19,305 bases of DNA from NCBI GenBank assembly GCA_016649785.1, contig JAENXB010000026.1, positions 1-19,305 on the forward strand. The letters run 5' to 3'. Under the pieces are notes generated by a model. It searched no databases. It was not told the origin of the DNA and saw nothing but the letters and a program-made list of their open reading frames with translations. The stretch comes from Flavobacteriaceae bacterium. GTDB lineage: Bacteria > Bacteroidota > Bacteroidia > Flavobacteriales > Flavobacteriaceae. Below, piece after piece: positions 7,220 to 14,059 of this stretch (the first letter of the stretch is position 1; every line of letters starts with the position of its first letter). The position numbers and the translations under genes are program-made.

Positions 7220-7630
7220 ATGATGAAAGAAGCAATAAAAGTTTTTGTAGAGAAAGCAGAAGATGGCACATATTGGGGGAGTACACAAAATATCCCCGGT
7301 GGAGTTTCTGCTTATGGAAACACTTTGGAGGATCTAAAGATCAACTTAAAACAAGCTTATGAAGATTATCTGGAAGTTGCCAAGGAATTCAATGAAGATT
7401 GGCTGGAGGAAGTTCAGAATATGAAAGAATTTGAATATAATTTAGACATTCCTTCTTTTTTTAAACTTTTACCAATAAAAATTTCGGCAATTGCGGAAAA
7501 GGCAGGGATTAATCCTTCCTTAATGAGACAGTACGCTACCGGAAAAGCAAATGCTTAAGAACAACGGGCAAAACAAATCGAAAAAGCGATTCACGAGTTA
7601 GGAAAAGATTTGCTTTCCGTTTCTCTGTGA
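7220..7630 (+). pseudogene. hicB: Second hicB antitoxin copy, cut by a nonsense codon
   Basis: This is a near-copy of the gene at 466-882. By eye about two dozen of 411 bases differ (roughly 94% identity), most of them silent third-position changes. A TCA serine codon of the first copy is TAA here (7556-7558), so translation ends after 112 residues, just past the recognition helix. The frame then stays open to TGA 7628-7630 with no indel. No hicA lies in front: homology between the two loci starts only at about TGAAAATGATGAA. It is therefore an orphan copy. The shortened protein still has the whole HicA-binding domain and most of the helix-turn-helix, so residual activity cannot be excluded. 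Confidence 0.85.
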
Positions 7631-7656
7631 AACAAAACAAACCGAATTAGGGCAAC

Positions 7657-7679
7657 AGGATATTAAATTTAAATATCCT
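7657..7679. terminator. Weak hairpin after the second hicB
   Basis: AGGATATT at 7657-7664 pairs with AATATCCT at 7672-7679 across a seven-base loop. A short T run follows on the plus strand. The stem is A/T-rich, so termination would be weak. Confidence 0.35.
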
Positions 7680-7713
7680 ATATTTTTGATGGTATTGCAG
7701 CCTTTATTTTTGT

Positions 7714-7920
7714 TTAACAACGACTTTGATTTAGTTGAATTGGGGGACATTTTACGGAGCCAAAACTGCAATAAACACAGCAATCGCCTTCATTTGGTTT
7801 CAGGATCTTTTTACAATTCTCACATTCGTAAAAGAATTGACAAGCGTTGGTTGGCATTTTTTCTTTTTTTTTGTGACCACAATGCGGACAGGTAATTTCA
7901 GAGGTTTTTATAATTTCCAT
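7714..7920 (-). CDS. GDCCVxC-domain putative zinc-ribbon protein
   Basis: A 68-residue soluble protein with CPHC at 11-14, C27, C33 and C36, then the family block GDCCVYCSFGSVKCPPIQ at 45-62. Paired cysteines suggest metal binding. Members of this family are annotated as GDCCVxC (seleno)proteins; here every position is cysteine and no Sec codon is needed. Such genes commonly sit next to mercury or other heavy-metal transport genes (merT, merP type). The start at 7920 abuts the stop codon of a decayed heavy-metal-associated domain fragment (TAA directly followed by ATG), which fits that context. Its molecular function is not established. Confidence 0.85.
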   Translation of the reverse strand: MEIIKTSEITCPHCGHKKKEKMPTNACQFFYECENCKKILKPNEGDCCVYCSFGSVKCPPIQLNQSRC

Positions 7921-8001
7921 TTATTTTTGTTTTTTATCAGTTACTTTATAACCTGTTGCTTCAATCGCTTTTTCGATTGCGGATATATTTTTCTCTATGC
8001 T
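7921..8001 (-). pseudogene. 3' fragment of a heavy-metal-associated (MerP-like) domain gene
   Basis: In the frame ending with TAA at 7921-7923 the 26 codons read IEKNISAIEKAIEATGYKV followed by TDKKQK. The stretch ISAIEKAIEATGYKV is the characteristic last helix and strand of heavy-metal-associated domains such as MerP or copper chaperones. A TAG at 8002-8004 closes the frame upstream and no metal-binding CxxC part is present, so the first two thirds of the domain are missing. The fragment ends exactly where the GDCCVxC gene begins. The same bases are also read in another frame as the tail of the glycosyltransferase. Confidence 0.65.
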
Positions 8002-9220
8002 CTATTTTCTTGGCTCTTGCCTTCTTTTTCTTTTTTACTTCTAACTTCGTACTTTCACCGTACCTCTGACTTCGAAACTTCCTTCCTTTCCACTCATATC
8101 CTGAAAACAGGGACAAAATCGCCACATAACTGGAGAAAACCGGGTAGATAATACTGCTCCAAAAATAATTCCGCAGTACATCTTTCCTGTCAAAAAATTC
8201 AGCCGAATGGTACAGAAGTGCAAAATCTACATTGAATTTAAAAAAGAACGCAAATAGTAAAGGTTGGTATGGAATAAGACTGAAGAAGGCCAGCAAGCCA
8301 CCAATCACCAGCGAAAAATTCATCAGCAACACCGTTAAACCCACCAGTTTCGCAAAGCTGCTTTTGTAGGCAGGAGTTTTCGCCGCCCATCGGATGCGTT
8401 GGGAAATTAAAGTGTTTAAATCTTGTTGAGGTTTTGTGAGCACGATGGCTTCCGCACATTTCAGAAAGGAGACAGGCCATTTTTTTTCGGTGAATTTCTG
8501 AAGTAAAAAAATATCATCGCCACTTGAAATTTCGTCATTTCCGCTAAAACCATCGGCTTTCAAAAACGCCGCTTTTTCATAGCATAAATTCGCGCCATTG
8601 CACATAAAAGCTTTTCCCAATCCAAAACCTCCCGCTCCCGCCGCTTGCAAACTCATAAAATCCATTTCCTGAAAAAAATGAAAATATTTCAACCATCTGT
8701 TTTCGCGAATAATATTCTTTGATGTGTCGGCAATTTTTACCGGCCCGGCGACCAGTTTTGCACCGGTTTCAATGATTCTTTCATTAAAGGCTTGCAACCA
8801 GTTTTCAGGAACTTTACAATCTGCATCTGTGGTGATTATATATTCAAATTGAGCGTTTTTGATCGCAGTTGAAATCGCATCTTTTTTCGGGGAATTTGAA
8901 GAACGCTTATTTTCAAGTAAGCTTATTTGAATTTCTGGATGGGAGTTGATAAAGTCATCGCAAATTTGAATCGAAACATCTTCGGATGCATCGTTTACCA
9001 GTAAAATTTCATATTTTAAAGTCGGATAATTCAATTTAGATAAAGAATTTAGCAATAAAGGCAAATTTTCGGCTTCATTCCTGAAAGGGATCACCACAGA
9101 GAACCTGATTTTTGGTGGAATATTTTTTATCTTAAATTCAGGGATTTTCCTCCAGCCAATCAGCAATGCCGCGATCAGGATCACATAAAAAAGCGTTATT
9201 AATACAAGGAAAAATATCAT
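7961..9220 (-). CDS. Membrane glycosyltransferase family 2, with an aberrant C-terminal tail
   Basis: A 419-residue protein with an N-terminal membrane helix (residues 2-22), a GT2 catalytic domain (SVVIPFRNEAEN at 41-52, nucleotide-sugar DAD motif at 132-134 in ITTDADCKVP, acceptor motif SSGDD at 232-236, QRIRW at 274-278), and two to four membrane helices at about 291-370. Processive or lipid-linked glycosyl transfer at the inner membrane is likely; donor and acceptor are unknown. Residues from about 383 on (RSQRYGESTKLEVKKKKK and further) are encoded by a simple repeat and by the MerP-like fragment in another frame. The ancestral protein probably ended near YEWKGRKF at 375-382. The gene faces away from ruvC. 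Confidence 0.88.
   Translation of the reverse strand: MIFFLVLITLFYVILIAALLIGWRKIPEFKIKNIPPKIRFSVVIPFRNEAENLPLLLNSLSKLNYPTLKYEILLVNDASEDVSIQICDDFINSHPEIQISLLENKRSSNSPKKDAISTAIKNAQFEYIITTDADCKVPENWLQAFNERIIETGAKLVAGPVKIADTSKNIIRENRWLKYFHFFQEMDFMSLQAAGAGGFGLGKAFMCNGANLCYEKAAFLKADGFSGNDEISSGDDIFLLQKFTEKKWPVSFLKCAEAIVLTKPQQDLNTLISQRIRWAAKTPAYKSSFAKLVGLTVLLMNFSLVIGGLLAFFSLIPYQPLLFAFFFKFNVDFALLYHSAEFFDRKDVLRNYFWSSIIYPVFSSYVAILSLFSGYEWKGRKFRSQRYGESTKLEVKKKKKARAKKIEHREKYIRNRKSD
8036..8074. repeat. Short GAAGTTAGAAGTACGAAGT-type repeat at a gene junction
   Basis: On the minus strand this reads as imperfect copies of CGAAGTYAGAAGT and GTACGAAGT. Such units are common between Flavobacteriaceae genes, from memory. 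Here they lie inside the open frame of the glycosyltransferase and mark the junction to the MerP-like fragment. Confidence 0.5.
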
Positions 9221-9243
9221 TATTCATTTTTTAAGGCAGCTCC

Positions 9244-9251
9244 CAAATGTA
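9244..9251 (-). promoter_or_regulatory. Possible -7 box for the glycosyltransferase
   Basis: The minus strand reads TACATTTG, a match to the Bacteroidota -7 consensus TANNTTTG, 23 bases before the ATG. No TTG is found at the usual spacing upstream, so the call is weak. Confidence 0.3.
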
Positions 9252-9273
9252 CTGATAGCTGCTTGGAATTCCG

Positions 9274-9281
9274 TAGCTTTG
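9274..9281 (+). promoter_or_regulatory. Possible -7 box for ruvC
   Basis: TAGCTTTG matches TANNTTTG, 61 bases before the ruvC start. The -33 region is not a clean TTG, so this is only a candidate. Confidence 0.25.
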
Positions 9282-9342
9282 TCAAGTCCCTGCGAAATGG
9301 ACAAATTTATCGTGAGGGTCTTAAAACCAGCAATTTCAGCTT

Positions 9343-9894
9343 TTGAAAACAGAAAAAATCATTTTAGGAATTGATCCCGGGACCACTATTATGGGTTTCG
9401 GACTAATAAAGATCGTAAAAAAGGAAATGGTTTTTATGCAGTTGAACGAATTGCTTTTAAGTAAATACAGCGACCCATATATCAAGTTGAAACTGATTTT
9501 TGAACGCACCATTGAGCTGATTGATACGTACCATCCCGATGAAATTGCCATTGAAGCGCCCTTTTTCGGCAAAAATGTGCAATCTATGCTGAAGTTGGGC
9601 AGGGCGCAAGGAGTTGCGATGGCGGCGGGACTTTCAAGGCAAATCCCAATTACCGAATATCTTCCTAAAAAGATAAAAATGGCCATCACCGGGAACGGAA
9701 ATGCAAGCAAAGAGCAGGTTGCAAAAATGCTTCAAAGTATGCTAAACCTAAAAGAACTTCCAAAAAACCTGGATTCTACCGATGGCCTTGCAGCCGCGGT
9801 TTGTCATTTTTACAATTCCGGAGGGCCGAGTGTTGAGAAAAGCTATTCTGGCTGGGATGCGTTTGTGAAAAATAATCCGAAAAAGGTTCTTTGA
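9343..9894 (+). CDS. ruvC: Holliday junction resolvase RuvC
   Basis: The 183-residue endonuclease resolves four-way DNA junctions together with RuvAB. The four catalytic acids are visible: D11 in LGIDPGT, E71 in IAIEAPF, and D144 plus D147 in LDSTDGLAAAVCH. The only start that gives a full N-terminus is TTG at 9343 (the frame is closed by TAA at 9322-9324 and there is no ATG before the conserved IDPG), so this gene uses a rare start codon. The usual family length is 160-190. It lies 122 bases from the divergent glycosyltransferase and about 100 bases before hemW. Identification is firm. Confidence 0.95.
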   Translation: MKTEKIILGIDPGTTIMGFGLIKIVKKEMVFMQLNELLLSKYSDPYIKLKLIFERTIELIDTYHPDEIAIEAPFFGKNVQSMLKLGRAQGVAMAAGLSRQIPITEYLPKKIKMAITGNGNASKEQVAKMLQSMLNLKELPKNLDSTDGLAAAVCHFYNSGGPSVEKSYSGWDAFVKNNPKKVL

Positions 9895-9976
9895 TTTGAA
9901 GATTTGAAAAAGTGCTAATTTGAAAAATCTCTTAGCTTCATAGAATCAAAACCTTCAAACCTTCAAATCTTCAAAT
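9894..9976. repeat. Long inverted repeat between ruvC and hemW
   Basis: ATTTGAAGATTTGAA at 9894-9908 and TTCAAATCTTCAAAT at 9962-9976 are perfect 15-base inverted repeats, extendable by three more pairs outward (one G-U). They bracket about 53 bases with further TTGAAAA and CCTTCAAA copies. The left arm begins in the ruvC stop codon and the right arm ends 17 bases before the hemW ATG. The RNA could fold into an A/U-rich hairpin that limits read-through or covers the hemW start region. Confidence 0.65.
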
Positions 9977-9993
9977 TAAAAAATTTCAAATTA

Positions 9994-11142
9994 ATGTCCG
10001 GTATCTATATCCATATTCCATTTTGCAAGCAGGCGTGTCATTACTGCGATTTTCATTTTTCGACTTCAGTAAAAAAGAAAGGGGAATTGGTGGATATGCT
10101 GTGTAAAGAATTGATGCTTAGGAAAAATGAGTTGCCGGAAAAACTGATTGAAACTATTTATTTTGGAGGCGGAACTCCGTCGCTTTTGAATGGCGAAGAA
10201 TTGCAACAAATTTTTGACACTATATATTCCAATTTTCAGGTTGCCGAAAATGCCGAAATTACCCTGGAAGCCAATCCCGACGATCTTTCAATAAAAAAGC
10301 TGGAGGTTTTAAAAGTATCGGGAATAAACAGGTTGAGTATTGGTGTGCAATCTTTCTTTGAAGAAGACCTGAAGCTGATGAACCGCGCGCACAATACGAA
10401 AGAAGCCCTGGAAAGCATTCAAATGGCTAAAGAATACTTCGATAATATTTCGATTGACCTTATTTATGGAATTCCCGGAATGACCGATGAACGCTGGAGG
10501 GAAAATCTCAGGATTGCTTTAGACCTCAAGCTGCCGCATTTTTCATGTTATGCTCTAACGGTAGAACCCAATACTGCCTTAAAGAAATTCATAGAAAAGG
10601 GGATCATCAAACCGGTGGACGATGAAGCCGCAAAAGCGCATTTTGAGATCCTGGTTGAAACCCTGGAAAATGCCGGATTTGTACATTATGAGTTCTCAAA
10701 TTTTGGAAAGCCCGGATATTTTTCCAGGAACAACACCGCCTATTGGTTTGGAAAACCTTACCTGGGAATTGGACCTTCAGCACATTCGTTTGACGGATTC
10801 AGCAGGAAATGGAATGTCAGCAACAATTCCCTTTATATTAAAGCCCTTCAAAAAGACGAAATTCCAATGCAAGAGGAAAAACTGTCGGAAGCTGATAAAT
10901 ACAATGAATACGCGATGACACGCCTGCGGACAATGTGGGGAATCTCACCTGATGAAGTGGAGGAAAAATTCGGACTTGAATATAAAAACTATCTGATGGA
11001 GCAGGCTGATCCTTACCTGGAAAAAGAATTAATGATCATGGAAAACGGAAATTTGCATATTACCGGGAAAGGAAAATTTTTGGGCGACGGGATTTCCAGT
11101 GATCTATTTTTTATAAATTTAGATGCCGAAACAAGTCCATAA
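9994..11142 (+). CDS. hemW: HemW, radical SAM heme chaperone (HemN-like)
   Basis: A 382-residue radical SAM protein. The iron-sulfur cluster motif C11-x3-C15-x2-C18 lies in IPFCKQACHYCDFHF, followed by FGGGTPSLL, the strand RLSIGVQSF and IDLIYGIPG, all typical of HemW. The C-terminal part (about 260-375) with NEYAMTRLRTMWG matches the HemW extension. HemW was long annotated as oxygen-independent coproporphyrinogen III oxidase; the E. coli and Lactococcus proteins act as heme-binding chaperones instead, and the three-cysteine motif ending in x-F (rather than x-C of HemN) supports HemW. Length is normal. It lies between ruvC and a cyclase-family gene on the same strand. Confidence 0.93.
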   Translation: MSGIYIHIPFCKQACHYCDFHFSTSVKKKGELVDMLCKELMLRKNELPEKLIETIYFGGGTPSLLNGEELQQIFDTIYSNFQVAENAEITLEANPDDLSIKKLEVLKVSGINRLSIGVQSFFEEDLKLMNRAHNTKEALESIQMAKEYFDNISIDLIYGIPGMTDERWRENLRIALDLKLPHFSCYALTVEPNTALKKFIEKGIIKPVDDEAAKAHFEILVETLENAGFVHYEFSNFGKPGYFSRNNTAYWFGKPYLGIGPSAHSFDGFSRKWNVSNNSLYIKALQKDEIPMQEEKLSEADKYNEYAMTRLRTMWGISPDEVEEKFGLEYKNYLMEQADPYLEKELMIMENGNLHITGKGKFLGDGISSDLFFINLDAETSP

Positions 11143-11190
11143 ATCGTCACCTAACCAATATAAGATCCCTTTTTTTAAGCCCAAAATAAT

Positions 11191-11949
11191 ATGATCGCAG
11201 AAATATACCACAACCAAAAAACCTTCAAAATTGATCTCTCCAAACCTCTGGATATCTCTTTGAGCCTTCGGGGAGACGACAAAAACCCGGTTGCCTGGTA
11301 TTTGGGAGCACCAATAATTCAGCCGGTAAGAGATGGAGATTTTATAGGAAAGGTGAGTGAAGGAGCTTCTACAAATTTTAATAATATTCAATTTAACCCG
11401 CACGGGCACGGCACGCATACCGAATGTGTGGGGCATATTACCCGGGAATTTCACAGTGTGAATGAAGCGCTTAAAACCTTCTTTTTTACTGCTAAACTGA
11501 TTTCCATGGAACCTGAGAACAGGGGAGAAGACAGGGTAATTTCTGAGACGCAAATCAGAAAAAATCTTCAGCAGAATGAAGTGGAAGCCTTGATTATTCG
11601 AACAATGCCGAATTACATCGACAAGCGCACCAAAAAGTATTCGAACACCAATTGGCCATATTTGGAGGAAAGTGCCGCCAAATACATCCGGGAATGCGGA
11701 ATTAAGCATCTTTTAATTGATTTGCCGTCTGTAGACAAGGAAAAGGACGAGGGGAAATTACTGGCGCATAAAGCTTTTTGGGATCATCCCAAAAATACCC
11801 GGTTTGATGCCAGTATCACAGAACTGATTTATGTAGCCAATAAAATTGAGGATGGGAAGTATTTGCTCAACCTTCAAATCGCCTCCTTTGAAAACGATGC
11901 CGCGCCGAGTAAACCTGTTTTATACCGGATGGAGGAAACTGGAAAATAA
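11191..11949 (+). CDS. Cyclase-family / kynurenine formamidase-like metal hydrolase
   Basis: A 252-residue soluble protein of the cyclase (kynurenine formamidase-like) fold. Residues 69-82 (NPHGHGTHTECVGH) are a variant of the family metal motif HxGTHxDxPxH; H71 or H73, H76, E78 and H82 are candidate ligands, with E in place of D. Family members hydrolyse formamides or cyclic amides, but the substrate here cannot be told. No tryptophan-degradation gene is nearby, so kynurenine formamidase is only one option. It starts 48 bases after hemW and is followed by a clean bidirectional terminator. Length is slightly above that of typical bacterial members. Confidence 0.8.
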   Translation: MIAEIYHNQKTFKIDLSKPLDISLSLRGDDKNPVAWYLGAPIIQPVRDGDFIGKVSEGASTNFNNIQFNPHGHGTHTECVGHITREFHSVNEALKTFFFTAKLISMEPENRGEDRVISETQIRKNLQQNEVEALIIRTMPNYIDKRTKKYSNTNWPYLEESAAKYIRECGIKHLLIDLPSVDKEKDEGKLLAHKAFWDHPKNTRFDASITELIYVANKIEDGKYLLNLQIASFENDAAPSKPVLYRMEETGK

Positions 11950-11950
11950 A

Positions 11951-11980
11951 AAAACCGTTTCTAATTAAAGAAACGGTTTT
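11951..11980. terminator. Bidirectional intrinsic terminator between the cyclase gene and tsf
   Basis: AAAACCGTTTCT at 11951-11962 pairs perfectly with AGAAACGGTTTT at 11969-11980 across six bases. T runs follow on both strands, so it can end the plus-strand cyclase transcript and the minus-strand tsf transcript. Confidence 0.9.
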
Positions 11981-11993
11981 TCGGGTTGTATAA

Positions 11994-12017
11994 TTTTCTG
12001 AAGTAAACTTCAGAAAA
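11994..12017. other. Perfect stem-loop just after tsf
   Basis: TTTTCTGAAG at 11994-12003 and CTTCAGAAAA at 12008-12017 form a perfect 10-base stem with a four-base loop, 4 bases past the tsf stop. There is no strong T run after it on the minus strand, so it may protect the mRNA end while 11951-11980 does the terminating. Confidence 0.6.
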
Positions 12018-12021
12018 AAGT

Positions 12022-12846
12022 TTATCCAAGTGCAACTCTTTCAAAAGCAACTACTTCAAGTTTGCTGTCTAACGATTTTACGTAGGCTGCAACGCTCATT
12101 TTGTTGTCTTTAATGTAATCCTGATTAACCAGGGTGTTGTCTTTAAAGAAACGTTTTATTTTTCCTTTTGCGATGTTATCCAACATCTCTTCAGGTTTTC
12201 CTTCTTGTCTCAATGTATCTTTTGCAATTTCAATTTCTTTATCAATCACGGTCTGGTCAACTCCATCTTCATTCAATGCAACCGGGTTCATTGCTGCGGC
12301 TTGCATAGCAACGTTTTTTGCAACATCTTCAGCACCTTCAACATTTTTTGAAAGTCCGGTTAAAACCGCAATTTTATTTCCTGCGTGAATATAAGAGCCT
12401 ACAAAAGGAGCTTCCAGTGTACGGAAATCACCAATTTCAATTTTCTCACCTATAACGCCGGTTTGTTCGGTTAATTTATCCTGAACAGAAAGACCTTTGA
12501 AATCTGCTGCCAAGAATTCTTCTTTAGAAGAAGCAGAAAGAGCAATTTCAGCCAATTCTGTGGCCAATTTTACGAAAGTATCGTTTTTAGCTACAAAGTC
12601 GGTTTCACAGTTTAATGATACGATCACTCCACGGGTTCCGGCTTCGTTCACTTTTGCAATTACAGCACCTTCAGATGATTCTCTGTCGGCACGGTTTGCA
12701 GCTACTTTTTGACCTCTTTTACGAAGGATCTCAATAGATTTTTCAAAATCCCCATCGGCTTCAACCAATGCCTTTTTACAATCCATCATACCGGCACCGG
12801 TAGTTTGTCTTAATTTATTTACTTCTGCGGCGGTTATCTTTGCCAT
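12022..12846 (-). CDS. tsf: Elongation factor Ts
   Basis: A 274-residue protein from ATG 12846 (MAKITAAEVNKLRQTTGAGM). It is the guanine-nucleotide exchange factor that recycles EF-Tu in the cytoplasm. The N-terminal UBA-like domain (RQTTGAGMMDCKKAL), the EF-Tu-contacting TDFVAKN motif near residue 79-85 and the dimerisation/core domains are all present and of normal length. A longer frame reaching 12906 is rejected because its first codons lie in a terminator stem. It is the last gene of the ribosomal cluster, separated from rpsB by 95 bases that hold a terminator-like hairpin. Confidence 0.97.
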   Translation of the reverse strand: MAKITAAEVNKLRQTTGAGMMDCKKALVEADGDFEKSIEILRKRGQKVAANRADRESSEGAVIAKVNEAGTRGVIVSLNCETDFVAKNDTFVKLATELAEIALSASSKEEFLAADFKGLSVQDKLTEQTGVIGEKIEIGDFRTLEAPFVGSYIHAGNKIAVLTGLSKNVEGAEDVAKNVAMQAAAMNPVALNEDGVDQTVIDKEIEIAKDTLRQEGKPEEMLDNIAKGKIKRFFKDNTLVNQDYIKDNKMSVAAYVKSLDSKLEVVAFERVALG

Positions 12847-12872
12847 GACGTTTAGATTTTTTGGTTTATAAT

Positions 12873-12916
12873 AAAAAAGTCGCCTAGTTTTTCGTTTAAG
12901 AAACAACTAAACGACT
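12873..12916 (-). terminator. Terminator/attenuator between rpsB and tsf
   Basis: On the minus strand AGTCGTTTAGTT (12916-12905) pairs with AACTAGGCGACT (12889-12878) over 12 pairs, two of them G-U, then a run of T follows. It can end part of the transcripts after rpsB and so lower tsf expression relative to rpsB. Confidence 0.8.
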
Positions 12917-12941
12917 CATAAAAATTAACAAAAAGAGTAGA

Positions 12942-13886
12942 TTATTCTTCCTCTTTGGTTTCAGAAGCAGGTTTTTCCACAGTTTCCTTTTTGGATTCTG
13001 ACTTAACCTCTACTTTAGCTTCTTCCTTTGCTTCTTTAGCTTCAGGAGCGGCAGAAGGAACTTCTACTTCTTCTTTAGATTCTTTAGCTTCAGGAGTGGC
13101 AGCAGCAACTTCTACTTCTTCTTTGGATTTTTTAGCTCTTGGAGTTTTGGAAGTTTTTTCTTCTTTTTCTTCGCCTTCTTTAGAATCTTTGCTGGATTTT
13201 CTTTCAGACAAGCCTTCTATAATAGCTTCAGACATAAAAGAAACCACTTTTTCAATGGATTTGGAAGCATCATCATTTGATGGGATAACATATTCTACCT
13301 CACGTGGATCAGAATTGGTATCAACCATCGCAAAAATTGGAATGTTTAATTTCTGAGCTTCTTTAATCGCAATGTGTTCACGCATAATATCTACTACAAA
13401 TATTGCTGCCGGAAGGCGGCTCATATCTACAATAGAACCTAAGTTTTTCTCTAACTTAGCTCTTAAACGGTCAACTTGTAAGCGTTCTTTTTTGGAAAGG
13501 GTATTGAAAGTACCGTCTTTTTTCATCCTGTCTATAGTCGCCATTTTTTTAACGGCTTTACGGATAGTGACAAAATTGGTAAGCATTCCGCCAGGCCATC
13601 TTTCAGTGATGTAAGGCATGTTTGCTTTAACAGCAAGGTCGGTAACAATTTCTTTTGCTTGTTTCTTGGTAGCTACAAAAAGTATTTTTCTACCGCTGGT
13701 TGCAATTTTTTTAAGAGCCTCTCCGGCTTCCTGCATTTTTGCAGCAGTTTTATATAAGTTGATGATGTGGATCCCGTTGCGTTCCATATAAACATATGGG
13801 GCCATATTAGGGTTCCATCTTCTTGTAAGGTGGCCAAAATGTACACCTGCATCAAGTAAGTCTTTTACTTCTACTTTATTTGCCAT
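12942..13886 (-). CDS. rpsB: 30S ribosomal protein S2 with a long charged C-terminal tail
   Basis: Residues 1 to about 227 are a complete S2 (LLDAGVHFGHLTRRWNPNM at the start, TNFVTIRK, FVVDIMREHIAIKEA, IPSNDDA). S2 binds the 30S head-body junction near S1 and S8. Residues 228-314 are an 87-residue low-complexity tail rich in Lys, Glu, Ala and Ser, with two copies of a 16-residue unit (K252-A267 and K268-A283, of the form KESKEEVEVPSAAPEA) and a decayed third. The tail is presumably disordered and surface exposed. Extended S2 tails occur in Flavobacteriaceae, but repeat-built ones vary between strains. The gene lies downstream of rpsI with a structured leader between them. Confidence 0.96.
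   Translation of the reverse strand: MANKVEVKDLLDAGVHFGHLTRRWNPNMAPYVYMERNGIHIINLYKTAAKMQEAGEALKKIATSGRKILFVATKKQAKEIVTDLAVKANMPYITERWPGGMLTNFVTIRKAVKKMATIDRMKKDGTFNTLSKKERLQVDRLRAKLEKNLGSIVDMSRLPAAIFVVDIMREHIAIKEAQKLNIPIFAMVDTNSDPREVEYVIPSNDDASKSIEKVVSFMSEAIIEGLSERKSSKDSKEGEEKEEKTSKTPRAKKSKEEVEVAAATPEAKESKEEVEVPSAAPEAKEAKEEAKVEVKSESKKETVEKPASETKEEE
13038..13133 (-). repeat. Two-copy 48-base in-frame tandem repeat in the rpsB tail
   Basis: Each unit encodes a 16-residue KxSKEEVEVxxAxPEA block. The repeat is in frame, so copy-number change would lengthen or shorten the tail without breaking S2. Confidence 0.75.
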
Positions 13887-13918
13887 TTTTGTAATAGTTT
13901 ACGTTCTGTTGAGATAGC

Positions 13919-13968
13919 AACCACGAGCCGCGTGGTTTAGATGCTAAACTAATTTCCGCCTAGCGGAA
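13919..13968 (-). ncRNA. Structured 5' leader of rpsB, possible S2 autoregulatory element
   Basis: Three short hairpins lie in the 170-base gap before rpsB. On plus coordinates they are TTCCGC/GCGGAA (13954-13959 with 13963-13968), GTTTAG/CTAAAC (13935-13940 with 13944-13949) and AACCACG/CGTGGTT (13919-13925 with 13931-13937). The last two share the three bases 13935-13937, so they compete and could act as a switch. Ribosomal-protein leaders often bind the encoded protein to shut off translation; that use here is inference. No clear promoter was found between rpsI and rpsB. Confidence 0.5.
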
Positions 13969-14059
13969 TAACAACAAAAATTTAATTAATTTTTGAATGA
14001 ATTTTTTTTGGATCGAACTCCAATTAATATAAGCCTTAAAATAAAGGAATATATTAATT

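Noticed and set aside
7735..8151. Plus-strand ORF rich in Phe and Leu
   Set aside because: Antisense of the GDCCVxC gene, the MerP-like fragment and the glycosyltransferase tail; not a membrane protein.
11119..11709. Long minus-strand ORF opposite the cyclase gene
   Set aside because: 196 codons, but it mirrors a conserved plus-strand enzyme with intact motifs, and the product resembles nothing.
12847..12906. Upstream start of tsf
   Set aside because: The extra 20 residues are encoded by the terminator hairpin, and EF-Ts proteins begin at MAKITA.
13038..13133. Tandem repeat as a CRISPR-like array
   Set aside because: Two in-frame 48-base copies coding for a protein tail, without spacers.
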